Shown here: piece after piece, positions 53,639 to 62,713 of the stretch
Position numbering within the stretch: position 1 is the first letter of the stretch
How the letters are laid out: every line of letters starts with the position of its first letter
Assembly: GCA_965214055.1 (NCBI GenBank)
Contig: OZ243931.1
Coordinates: 1,922,001-1,986,000 of the forward strand
Direction of reading: 5' to 3'
Length of the DNA stretch: 64,000 nucleotides
Source of the DNA: WTGA01 sp965214055
Lineage (GTDB): Bacteria > Pseudomonadota > Gammaproteobacteria > Arenicellales > Poriferihabitantaceae
Made by a program: the position numbers and the translations under genes
The notes under the pieces: model-generated
The model's database searches: none
Seen by the model: only the letters and a program-made list of their open reading frames with translations
Told to the model about the DNA's origin: nothing

Positions 53639-55333
53639 TTATTCCGGTTTATACCGATAATGAATTTTTGCGTGGTCCGTTGAGATGTACCCCTGCTTGA
53701 TATCCTGTTCAATGGCCTCCCTTTGTCTTTTTTCGGGACTGCCATACCCCCCACCTCCGGGCATTTCCAGTAACAACCGGTTTCCGGCCGGTACAAACTG
53801 CTTGCCCTTTGTTCGCAGTACGGTACCATCGTCGAGCGTCACCGATCCTGATTTGCCTTCTTGTCCTCCTTCCCGTCCCCGGGCCGGGTGTTTGACCCGG
53901 TCAAACATGGCGCTGAAATGGAATTCATACCCCTCCTTTACACCAATTTCCATGGATTGTCCAAGACCACCACGATATTCGCCTGCCCCGCCGGAATCGG
54001 GTCGCAATTGTTTTTTCCAGACGATGATCGGACCCACCTGTTCAGTGGCTTCAATGGGCATGGTATGGACTCCACTGGGGAAAGCGGTGGCGCTCATCCC
54101 ATCCAGGGTGGGCCGTGCACCCGTCCCCCCGCTGTTGAACATCAGAATCTCCGCGGTGTCATCCGGGTCGCAGCCTTCACTGCCTTGAACCGGACGGGTA
54201 CTTATGTGAAGGTTCCAAAGTGCCGCGGCACCTTCTGCCGGAATTTGTTCCGGCAACAATTGATGCATGGCACCAAAAACCAGGTCGGGGATAAAATGCC
54301 CAATGACATGTCTCAACGAAACGGGTGCTGGATGACGTGCATTCAATATACAATTTTCCGGCGCGGTTATCCTGAATGGAGCCAGGGAGCCTGCATTATT
54401 GGGGATGTCCGGTGCGACAATGCATTTTATCCCGTAACACGCATACGCCTTGGTGTAAACCAGGGGAACATTGATGCCTCGTGGACTGATGGGTCCTGTC
54501 CCATTGAAATCCGCACAGATCCGGTCTTTGCTGAAAGTCATTCTGACCTTTAGATGAATGGGGTCGAAATAGCCGTCCACGGTCAATTCACTGGATGCTG
54601 AGCCCGGCGATAACCGGTTTATGCACTCCAGAGTCGCCATATGGCTGTGCCCAATGATGTATTCAGACAAATGATCAATATTTTCAATTCCAAATTCATC
54701 CAGCATGTCCGCCAGTCTCTTTTTCCCGGTTTCATTGCAATTGGCAAGTGAATGCAAGTCTCCGATGACCTGGTCCGGTACCCGTACATTGTGCCGTATC
54801 AGGTGAACAAGCTGAGCATTTACCATGCCGCCCTCGGCGAATTTGGTGATTGGGATGCACAGGCCTTCTTCATAGACGGAATCGGCATCCGCACCGAATC
54901 CCCGCCCGCCAATATCGACAACATGAGCGGTTGCAGCAAAAAATCCAACCAGCTTTCCCCGGTAAAATGCGGGTGAGGTGAAAGTGAAGTCATGGAGATG
55001 CCCGGTTCCTTTCCAGGGATCATTGGTCAGGTAGACATCCCCGTCAAAAATGTTGTCCCGGCCGATATCATGGATAAAGTGTGCGACGGAATCTGCCATC
55101 GCATTGACATGGCCAGGGGTTCCGGTGACAGCCTGGGCCAGCATTTTCCCCTTTCTATCAAATATCCCCGCAGAGAGGTCGCCAGCTTCCCGTACGCTGG
55201 TAGAAAAGGCGGTTCGAACCAGAGCGGTTGCCTGTTCTTCCACAATGGAAATCAAGCGGTTCCACATGACCTGGTAGTCTATGGATGCGGGTGCTGCAAG
55301 TTTCCCCCGGGTATTTGCCTGGCGGCTCGGCAT
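53639..55333 (-). CDS. Hydantoinase B/oxoprolinase family protein (HyuB)
   Basis: 564 residues. The family signatures GTPGHVNAMADSVAHFI, LTNDPWKGTGHLHDFTF and FFAATAHVVDIGGRGFGADA are clear, and a C-terminal GGAGEYRGGLGQSMEIG is present. HyuB pairs with HyuA in ATP-dependent opening of hydantoins, N-methylhydantoin, 5-oxoproline or in acetone/acetophenone carboxylation. I place the start at ATG 55331-55333; TTG 55340-55342 overlapping the HyuA stop (TTGA) is an alternative that would couple translation. Confidence 0.92.
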   Translation of the reverse strand: MPSRQANTRGKLAAPASIDYQVMWNRLISIVEEQATALVRTAFSTSVREAGDLSAGIFDRKGKMLAQAVTGTPGHVNAMADSVAHFIHDIGRDNIFDGDVYLTNDPWKGTGHLHDFTFTSPAFYRGKLVGFFAATAHVVDIGGRGFGADADSVYEEGLCIPITKFAEGGMVNAQLVHLIRHNVRVPDQVIGDLHSLANCNETGKKRLADMLDEFGIENIDHLSEYIIGHSHMATLECINRLSPGSASSELTVDGYFDPIHLKVRMTFSKDRICADFNGTGPISPRGINVPLVYTKAYACYGIKCIVAPDIPNNAGSLAPFRITAPENCILNARHPAPVSLRHVIGHFIPDLVFGAMHQLLPEQIPAEGAAALWNLHISTRPVQGSEGCDPDDTAEILMFNSGGTGARPTLDGMSATAFPSGVHTMPIEATEQVGPIIVWKKQLRPDSGGAGEYRGGLGQSMEIGVKEGYEFHFSAMFDRVKHPARGREGGQEGKSGSVTLDDGTVLRTKGKQFVPAGNRLLLEMPGGGGYGSPEKRQREAIEQDIKQGYISTDHAKIHYRYKPE

Positions 55334-55338
55334 CTTCT

Positions 55339-57414
55339 TCAATCTGTAATCAGCAGTGAACCATCATATTCCCTGATGACTGAAAAGTCATGGGGTACCA
55401 CTGTGGCCGTTTCGTTTTCGACGATGATTGCCGGGCCGCAGACGGGTTTATCCGGATGGAACCGGTTGCGTGGGTAAAGGGTGGTTTCCACGAAGGATTT
55501 CGAATGAGGATCAAATATCCGGCGAAACCGGTCCTGGAAAACATCGTTCCCGCTGTTTGGCACCGGCACCATGTTTGTGGTTTCATCCGCCATTGAACTG
55601 ATGTTTACCGACCAGTTGGTAATTTCAATATTCAGACCGTCTACGGTTCGTGCGAACAGGGTTCTGTACGATTGTTCAAATTCTTCGGTGAGATACTCCC
55701 TGTCCCATGAGGCAAGGTTGTCCAGGTCAAGCTGAACCGGTATCTCCCAGCCCTGTCCCGCATATCGCATGAATGCCTTGCATTGGTAGTTGACTTTTCC
55801 CTCGTTTTTTCCCTGGTGAACAAATTGTTCGACATCCTTGCAAAGTGCGGTGACCAGATCCTGTATATGCCCGACATCCAGGATGGACATGAGTTGATAA
55901 TCGCTGCGAACCGCTTCGAAGCTAAACGGAGCCTTGAGGAAGCCAATGGCAGAACCCACCCCTGCTTTGGGGGGAACAAGCAGTTTATGGATTCCCAGCT
56001 TTTCACATAGCCTGGCAGCATGAAGGGGCGCACCGCCACCGAATGCAATCATGGTGTATTCGCCCAGGTCTTCGCCGTTTTCCACCGCATGCATACGTGC
56101 GGCATTTGCCATGTTTTCATCAATCACTTCACAAATACCTAGAGCACAGTCCAGAACCGGCATGGAAAGTATATTGCCGATGTGTTCCATGGTGACAGAT
56201 TCGGACTTTTCGGCAAAGAGTTTTATTGAGCCACCAGCGAAATTTTCCGGGTCGAGTTTTCCAAGCAACAGATTTGCATCCGTGACGGTGGGCTTTTTGC
56301 CACCGCGGTTGTAGCAGGCAGGACCGATGTCTGCTCCGGCACTTTGGGGGCCTACCCTGATTTGTTGCAGGTTGTCTACCCGGGCAATGGAGCCACCGCC
56401 TGCACCGATTTCAATGATTTCGATTACTGGAATGGATATGGGCATACCGCTACCCTGCTTGAATCGATAGCTCCGTGCAACTTCAAAGGAGGTGCCGGTT
56501 TTGGGCATGGCATTTTTTATCAGGCATATTTTCGCTGTGGTTCCGCCCATATCAAAGGAAAGCGCTTTATTGATTCCATGGGACCGCGCGATATCCGTGG
56601 CAAATATGACCCCTCCGGCAGGCCCGGATTCCACCAGCCTGACAGGAAACCTTGTGGCGTCGCTTATGGATATCAGGCCCCCACCGGAATGCATCAGATA
56701 GATCGGGCACGATGCACCCAGTATCTTTAATTCCGCCGCCAGCCGGTCCAGATAGGACTTGATCATTGGCTTTACGTAGGCATTCGCACACACCGTGTTA
56801 AAGCGCTCGTATTCCCGCATCAATGGCGACACTTCGCTGGAAATGGAGACGGAAACGCCGGGGAATGCTGCGTTTATGCGGTCACGGACAGTTTGCTCAT
56901 GGGAACTGTTGGCGTAGGCATGTATCAGGCCCACCGCGATGCTCTCGTATGTGTGGGCGCCTAGGCAGGTGATCAGTTGATCAAGTTCTTCCTCTTTGAG
57001 GGAGATCAAGGTCTCGCCTGTAGCGCTTATTCGTTCATTGATCGTGTATCGATGCTGGCGTTGGATCAATGGGGGTGGCAAAGTGAGATTGATATCGTAT
57101 TGCTCAAATCGATTTTCCGTGCGCATTTCGATGACATCTCGAAACCCTGCGGTGGTAATGAATGCGGTTTTTGCACCGTTACGTTGAATCAGGGCATTGG
57201 TCGCCAGGGTGGTGCCATGGATAATCATGTCGATGTCCGTCGTATTGATCCCGGCCTTTTCGACAATTCTGGAGATTCCATCAAGTATCGCCAATTCAGG
57301 AGCATGTTCTGTGGTTAGCAATTTTTCTGAAAAAACCCGATTTCCGATTTTCATGGCCAGGTCCGTAAAGGTGCCGCCAATATCTATTCCTAGCCTGGTA
57401 CTGGAGATAGTCAT
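55339..57414 (-). CDS. Hydantoinase A/oxoprolinase family protein (HyuA)
   Basis: 691 residues. It opens RLGIDIGGTFTDLAMKIG, the actin/ASKHA-type ATP-binding motif of the family; IIHGTTLATNALIQR, LVESGPAGGVIFATDIAR, LSFDMGGTTAKICLIK and MIAFGGGAPLHAARLCEKLG follow. Together with HyuB it would hydrolyse or carboxylate a substrate using ATP. No gamma subunit typical of acetone carboxylase is present, favouring a cyclic-amide hydrolase. It is the first gene of the operon; its promoter must lie between 57415 and the insertion sequence at 57653. Confidence 0.93.
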   Translation of the reverse strand: MTISSTRLGIDIGGTFTDLAMKIGNRVFSEKLLTTEHAPELAILDGISRIVEKAGINTTDIDMIIHGTTLATNALIQRNGAKTAFITTAGFRDVIEMRTENRFEQYDINLTLPPPLIQRQHRYTINERISATGETLISLKEEELDQLITCLGAHTYESIAVGLIHAYANSSHEQTVRDRINAAFPGVSVSISSEVSPLMREYERFNTVCANAYVKPMIKSYLDRLAAELKILGASCPIYLMHSGGGLISISDATRFPVRLVESGPAGGVIFATDIARSHGINKALSFDMGGTTAKICLIKNAMPKTGTSFEVARSYRFKQGSGMPISIPVIEIIEIGAGGGSIARVDNLQQIRVGPQSAGADIGPACYNRGGKKPTVTDANLLLGKLDPENFAGGSIKLFAEKSESVTMEHIGNILSMPVLDCALGICEVIDENMANAARMHAVENGEDLGEYTMIAFGGGAPLHAARLCEKLGIHKLLVPPKAGVGSAIGFLKAPFSFEAVRSDYQLMSILDVGHIQDLVTALCKDVEQFVHQGKNEGKVNYQCKAFMRYAGQGWEIPVQLDLDNLASWDREYLTEEFEQSYRTLFARTVDGLNIEITNWSVNISSMADETTNMVPVPNSGNDVFQDRFRRIFDPHSKSFVETTLYPRNRFHPDKPVCGPAIIVENETATVVPHDFSVIREYDGSLLITD

Positions 57415-57652
57415 CGATAAGGGGTGGCGTCGGAGTTGACCAATGAAATTTCCATGGTTGCAGGGGGATGGGGTCAGATTGCGTGTGACAATACGTTTGC
57501 GGATGGGTTGTTGTGGTTAACTCTTCAGCGGTGGCTGATTAAAAACCGGGTTGCATTTTTCTCTTTCCAGAACCCGGCCAGCCGAACTCTGGGGAGTTGG
57601 GCCGGCATCGTTTTCGGATGTGGATTGTCATATTCGAGCTATAACCGAATCT

Positions 57653-59007
57653 GGTGTATGGAGGTTGACATAAGGCGGCGTATCGGGTTGATTTGAGTTG
57701 CAGACTTAAATAACCACAGGAGATACGCCACCATGAGTAAGCATAAAGCGATAGCGTTCGAAAAACCAGAGGGATTCAGCGATCCGATTCATGATCTGAT
57801 TCGGTCTGGAGCCCGTCATCTGATCCAGTCAGCGATTGAGGCCGAGCTCCAATCCCTGCTGGACAGCCATCAGGACAAACAGACTGCCCTGGCCATCAAG
57901 CGGTAGTTCGCAATGGCTACATGCCAGAACGTGCACTTCAAACCGGTATTGGTCCGGTGCCGGTCAGGGTTCCGAAAGTTCGTTCCCGTACCGGAAAGAG
58001 TGTGGTCTTTCACTCGGCACTGGTGCCACCGTATGTACGCAAGACCCGGTCCCTGGAAGCGGTCCTGCCCTGGTTATACCTCAAGGGGATCAGTACCGGA
58101 GAGATGGAGAATGCTCTGCAGGTTCTGGTGGGGGAATCAGCAAGGGGTTTGTCGGCCAGTACGGTCAGCAGGCTGAAGTCCAAATGGAAGAAGGAATACC
58201 AGCAGTGGAAGGAGAAACCTCCGGATCAGGATCGTTGGGTCTACCTATGGGCCGACGGGATCTACAGCAGACTGAAGGGCGAGGAGGGCAAACTGTGTGC
58301 GCTGGTGGTCATGGGGGTCAATGAGCGAGGCCACAAGCAGTTCCTGGCGATTGAAGATGGGGTCCGGGAATCGACGCAGAGTTGGCGCGAGGTGTTACTG
58401 CACCTGAAGAACCGTGGAATGAACGCAGCGGACCTGGCGATCGGTGACGGGGCCATGGGTTTTTGGAATGCGCTGGAAGAAGTTTATCCACAGACGCGTC
58501 ATCAGCGCTGCTGGATGCACAAGACGGCGAATGTCCTCAACAAGCTGCCGAAATCCGTGCAGCCGAAAGCCAAGAGTGACCTGCATAACATCTGGCAGGA
58601 AGCCACCGAGGAAACGGCCAACAAGGCTTTTGACAACTTTGTTCAGATCTATCAGGATAAATACCCGAAAGCCACCCAAAGCCTGATACAGGACAGAAAA
58701 GAGCTGATGGCGTTCTATTCATTCCCGGCCCAGCATTGGGTGAGTATCCGTACTACCAATCCCATCGAGTCGACCTTCGCGACCATTCGTCACCGAACCA
58801 AACGTTCCAAAAGCTGTCTGAGCAGAGATGGCATGCTCAGCATGATGTTCAAGCTCGGACAATGTGCCGAGAAAAGATGACAACGACTGCGAGGGTTCGA
58901 TTACCTGGCAAAAGTCATACGGGGAGTTCCATTCAAAGACGGAATAGAGCAAAATCACAATACTGAAAATCAAAACCTCGCCGCCTGAGTCGATTCGGCC
59001 ATACACC
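57653..59007. mobile_element. IS256-family insertion sequence
   Basis: About 1.36 kb. The ends carry an imperfect terminal inverted repeat: GGTGTATGG (57653-57661) matches CCATACACC (58999-59007), and GGCGGCG further in (57674-57680) matches CGCCGCC (58979-58985). Length and a single transposase fit the IS256 family. I see no matching target-site duplication just outside the ends, which suggests an old insertion or rearrangement. It sits about 240 bp upstream of the HyuA operon. Confidence 0.75.
57733..58880 (+). pseudogene. IS256-family transposase, frameshifted
   Basis: The ATG at 57733 opens a 57-codon frame (MSKHKAIAFEKPEGFSDPIH...) ending at TAG 57904-57906. The protein continues in the -1 frame from about 57903 (VVRNGYMPERALQTGIGPV) to 58880. 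One base is missing around 57900-57903, where family members read through. The DDE catalytic acids survive in the second part: WADGIYSRL, AIGDGAMGFW, and Glu in NPIESTFATIRHRTKRSK. No slippery heptamer is visible, so I regard it as a disabled gene rather than programmed frameshifting. Confidence 0.85.
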
Positions 59008-59801
59008 ACTTTCAGCTATAGCTCTCTTTTGGGATGTATGACCCTACCGTGGGGAATTATATAACGAAAGAGATATGCAACAGTGTTGAAGGTCATGGAA
59101 ATGTTTGGAATCAATGTGGCAGTGAGAACGTCAATACCGGAATCCAGATCTCCATGGTGCACCAAGAAACAAGGAAAAACAGCCAGTTTCCAGTAACGGT
59201 CAGCAATGTCACAACAGATATCAACCGCAAGGAAGACGGATTTTCTTCCTCGTCTTTGACAATAGGATTGAACCAATTTCATTATTGCAATGCTTGTTTG
59301 TGTTTTCCGCGTTGGGAGCATCATCCGGTAAGGTTGCGATTTGTTTTCGGTTTTGACAATTCTCCAGTGCTCCAATTGTCGTCGTGTTTATTTCATCCAT
59401 GCTCCATCTGATAATATTGGACCTGCTTCGAATGGTCTGATGTCTTGATTTGGTTATACGATCTTCTGTCTTTCTTTTTTCGCCCCGATGCCGACAATAG
59501 CCACTCATGCGGCAGTCCCCTTGGCCCCGGTTTGGGCATGGACGGAGCACAACGGGGCAGACGGGAACTTCTCCCCATCGTTGCTTTTCGAACCACTTTC
59601 CCGCCGCAACAGAATCGGGGAACATCCTGAAAATACCAGTTAAGGATATCCCTTTTTCGGTAATGCTTGCCTGGTACGTTAGTGATCATGTTAGTATCCG
59701 TTTATGTTGTTTGCGGTCCCTGATTCCACCCAAATAGTGTCGAACCTGCCTGCAACTTTCGGCACGACTGAATCCAATTCCATAAATTAACCCAAATTCC
59801 A
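59008..59801. other. 790 bp without a recognisable gene, between IS and sufS
   Basis: Frames of up to ~130 codons exist on both strands but have poor start sites and unlikely composition, and none is recognisable. The stretch is more AT-rich than its surroundings. It must contain the sufS promoter at its right end. Decayed genes are possible. Confidence 0.4.
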
Positions 59802-61037
59802 ATGCGTGGTTCCAATATCCCTTTCGATGCAAATAAAGTTCGTCAGGACTTCCCGGTGCTTGGGCGCGAAGTCAATGGTCATCCCCTGGTCTATCTGGAC
59901 AATGGTGCCTCCGCGCAAAAACCAAGGCAGGTAATTGACAGGGTTGCGAAATATTACACTGAAGAGCATGCCAATATTCACCGTGGTGTACATCATCTGA
60001 GCCAGGAAGCGACCCAGGCTTATGAAGATGCCAGGGAAACCGTGTGCCGCTTTATCAACGCCAAACACAGTTACGAGGTGTTATATACCAAAGGCACAAC
60101 GGATGGGATCAATCTGGTTGCCTCCTCCTTCGGCCGCAAAAATCTTGCACAGGGAGACGAAATTATCATCTCCACAATGGAACACCATTCCAATATCGTT
60201 CCGTGGCAGATGATTTGCGAATTGACTGGTGCAACCGTCAAGGTGATTCCCATCAATCAGGCCGGGGAGCTGGATATGGAAGTTTTTTCCTCCATGTTGA
60301 ATGTCCGTACCAGACTGGTGGCGGTTGTCCATGTTTCCAATGCACTGGGAACCATCAACCCCGTTGAAGAAATTATTCGCCTGTCCCATGGGCAGGGTAT
60401 CCCGGTCCTTCTGGATGGTGCCCAGGCAGTTCCCCATATGTCCGTTGATGTACAGGCACTGGATGTGGATTTTTACGCATTTTCCGGTCACAAGGTATTT
60501 GGTCCCACGGGCATTGGGATCCTGTATGGCAAGGAAGCACTGCTCAATGACATGCCTCCCTATCAGGGAGGAGGCGACATGATTGAAAGAGTCACATTTG
60601 AGAAAACCACCTACAATGTCCTGCCCCATAAATTTGAAGCGGGTACGCCCAATATTGCCGACGGAATAGGTTTTGCTGCAGCTGTGGAGTATTTTTCCCA
60701 GTATGATGCGTCGGCGATTGCCGCTCATGAGCAGGATATTCTGCACTATGCGACGGAACGGCTGATGACGGTTGATGGTCTCAGAATAATCGGAACGGCC
60801 GCAAACAAGGCCAGCGTCATATCATTCCTGCTTTCAGGGACCCATCCCTTTGATGTGGGTACAATCCTGGACCAACAGGGTATCGCAGTTCGTACGGGGC
60901 ATCACTGTACCCAGCCATTAATGGATTTCTATGGAATTCCAGGTACGGTTCGTGCCTCGTTCGCGATGTACAACAATCGGGACGATGTTGACGCGTTGGT
61001 GGCCGGACTTCGGAAATCCGCCTCCATGCTGCGATAA
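59802..61037 (+). CDS. sufS: Cysteine desulfurase SufS
   Basis: A class V PLP enzyme of 411 residues that removes sulfur from cysteine for Fe-S cluster assembly. YLDNGASAQKPRQVID is the SufS-type start, TKGTTDGINLVA binds cofactor phosphate, K231 in YAFSGHKVFGPTG is the PLP lysine and Cys369 in RTGHHCTQPLMDFYG is the persulfide cysteine. The accompanying SufE gene begins 25 bp downstream. The scaffold genes sufBCD are not in the window; upstream lies 790 bp of unassigned sequence and the insertion element. Confidence 0.96.
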   Translation: MRGSNIPFDANKVRQDFPVLGREVNGHPLVYLDNGASAQKPRQVIDRVAKYYTEEHANIHRGVHHLSQEATQAYEDARETVCRFINAKHSYEVLYTKGTTDGINLVASSFGRKNLAQGDEIIISTMEHHSNIVPWQMICELTGATVKVIPINQAGELDMEVFSSMLNVRTRLVAVVHVSNALGTINPVEEIIRLSHGQGIPVLLDGAQAVPHMSVDVQALDVDFYAFSGHKVFGPTGIGILYGKEALLNDMPPYQGGGDMIERVTFEKTTYNVLPHKFEAGTPNIADGIGFAAAVEYFSQYDASAIAAHEQDILHYATERLMTVDGLRIIGTAANKASVISFLLSGTHPFDVGTILDQQGIAVRTGHHCTQPLMDFYGIPGTVRASFAMYNNRDDVDALVAGLRKSASMLR

Positions 61038-61061
61038 ACCCGGGAAACGACTGGTTGAGAA

Positions 61062-61484
61062 ATGACTTCCATCAATCAAATCCAGGATGAAATCATCGAA
61101 GAATTCGGTTTGTTTGACCAATGGATGGACAAATACGAATATATCATTGATCTGGGTAAAAAAATGCCGGTGATCGATGCCCAGCACAAGCACGGGGACA
61201 ATCTGGTGCCGGGGTGCCAAAGTCAGGTCTGGCTCCACGCCGAATTGAAAAACGGCCGTGTTCATTTTTCTGCAGACAGTGATGCCATCATTACAAAAGG
61301 AATCATCGCACTGCTTATCCGCGTCCTGTCAGGACAGTCTCCCGACCAGGTTGTTCAGGCCGACTTGCGATTTATCGATGAAATCGGATTAAAGGAGCAC
61401 CTCTCTCCTACCCGGTCGAACGGGTTGCTGAATATGGTGCGGAAGCTGAAATCTACAGCAGGAAAGCTGGGTGCCCTGCACTAA
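61062..61484 (+). CDS. sufE: Sulfur acceptor protein SufE
   Basis: 140 residues. IIEEFGLFDQWMDKYEYIID is the family start, and Cys52 in NLVPGCQSQVWL accepts the persulfide from SufS. The C-terminal GLKEHLSPTRSNGLLNMVR is conserved. It follows sufS directly, so the pair forms one unit that mobilises sulfur for Fe-S cluster assembly. Confidence 0.96.
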   Translation: MTSINQIQDEIIEEFGLFDQWMDKYEYIIDLGKKMPVIDAQHKHGDNLVPGCQSQVWLHAELKNGRVHFSADSDAIITKGIIALLIRVLSGQSPDQVVQADLRFIDEIGLKEHLSPTRSNGLLNMVRKLKSTAGKLGALH

Positions 61485-61838
61485 GACCTGCCTGATTCGA
61501 CTTGTGCATTTACGGGAGTGCGTTTGTATCTTTCAGACAGTCCGGAACACCGGATGACGTATGCAGGTGTTCGGGCCCGATGCCATGTGATCATTCCATT
61601 TCCCCGGCCGGAATGCCGCACTTCCGGTGGATTGGTCTGTCTTCCCGTATCTCTCCAGGGGCGGGAAGGGATGGGTGAAATTCAAGGGCATCGTCCGGTG
61701 CACCCGATTCGGGTCCCATGATTGAAACAGGACGGCTTGTTGCCTTGTCTCCCATTGCGGGGAGTGATATTCGAGACGGCCTGAATACCAGTCAGACGAT
61801 ATCGGCCACCTTGAAAGCCAGCGAAAGAGGGCATGACA
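61485..61838. other. Non-coding spacer between sufE and the crotonase gene
   Basis: About 350 bp with no coding-quality frame on either strand. It should hold the promoter of the crotonase-DmdA-like pair. Confidence 0.4.
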
Positions 61839-62684
61839 ATGAAATTTGAAACGGTTCTGTACGAAGCCAGGGACCGGGTTGCCACGATCACGTTGAACCG
61901 CCCCGATCAGTTCAACGCAATCAATGACTCCATGCCCAATGATATCGCTTTGGCGTTTGACCAGGCGAGCAGGGATAATTCCGTTCATGTGGTGGTATTG
62001 ACTGGAGCCGGGCGGGGGTTCTGCGGTGGATACGATCTCCAGGTTTATGCGGAGAACCCGGGCGAAAGCCAGGCGGTTCAGGATATGCCATGGGACCCCA
62101 TGATGGATTATCGGTTCATGAGCCGGTGTACTGAAAAGTTCATGTCTATCTGGCGATGTCCCAAGCCGGTGATCGCAAAAGTTCACGGGGATGCGGTTGC
62201 TGGAGGCAGTGACATTGCATTGTGTAGCGATATCATAATGATGAATGAAACCGCGCGAATCGGGTATCCCCCCGCCCGGGTCTGGGGTTGTCCGGCCACG
62301 GCAATGTGGGTATATCGACTGGGTGCTGAAAGAGCGAAAAAAATGTTGTTTACAGGTGACCTGATTACGGGAAAGCAGGCCGAGGAGATGCAGTTGGTTT
62401 TTCAGTCGGTAGCGCTGGATGATCTGGATGACACCGTGGCCGGGCTGGTTGAGCGGATCAAGGGAGTTCCGAAGAATCAACTGATGATGATGAAAATGCT
62501 GGTCAACCAGGCGTATGAGAATATGGGGTTGGCAACCACTCAAATGATCGCAACCCTCTTTGATGGCATGGCGCGACACAGCCCGGAAGGTGTCCGGTTC
62601 AAAGAACGTGCTGAACAGCTTGGATTTAAACAGGTTGTCAGGGAGCGGGATTCCGGCGCTCCGATACCCGGAAGTAAGTTTTAA
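61839..62684 (+). CDS. Crotonase-superfamily protein without the usual catalytic glutamates
   Basis: 281 residues. The crotonase fold is clear: VATITLNRPDQFNAINDSM, oxyanion-hole segments GRGFCGGYDLQ and GDAVAGGSDIALCSD, and GDLITGKQAEEMQLV. In enoyl-CoA hydratase two Glu residues act in these regions; here the first is Asp (GGSDIAL) and the second region reads GYPPARVWGCPATAMW with no Glu. Classical hydratase activity is therefore unlikely; another CoA-ester reaction such as isomerisation, hydrolysis or racemisation is possible. I prefer ATG 61839 over ATG 61833 because of AGAGG spacing. Confidence 0.88.
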   Translation: MKFETVLYEARDRVATITLNRPDQFNAINDSMPNDIALAFDQASRDNSVHVVVLTGAGRGFCGGYDLQVYAENPGESQAVQDMPWDPMMDYRFMSRCTEKFMSIWRCPKPVIAKVHGDAVAGGSDIALCSDIIMMNETARIGYPPARVWGCPATAMWVYRLGAERAKKMLFTGDLITGKQAEEMQLVFQSVALDDLDDTVAGLVERIKGVPKNQLMMMKMLVNQAYENMGLATTQMIATLFDGMARHSPEGVRFKERAEQLGFKQVVRERDSGAPIPGSKF

Positions 62685-62713
62685 CCCTGCAATCGGAAAA
62701 AGGAAGGTTCAGT

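Noticed and set aside
57890..57910. Programmed -1 frameshift in the IS256 transposase
   Set aside because: No A/T-rich slippery heptamer or downstream structure is visible, and IS256 transposases are normally one frame. A base loss is simpler.
59034..59411. Possible 125-codon protein in the gap before sufS
   Set aside because: No ribosome-binding site, no recognisable motif, and overlapping frames of similar length on the other strand.
61839..62684. DmdD (methylthioacryloyl-CoA hydratase) assignment for the crotonase
   Set aside because: Both catalytic Glu positions expected for DmdD and enoyl-CoA hydratases are replaced.
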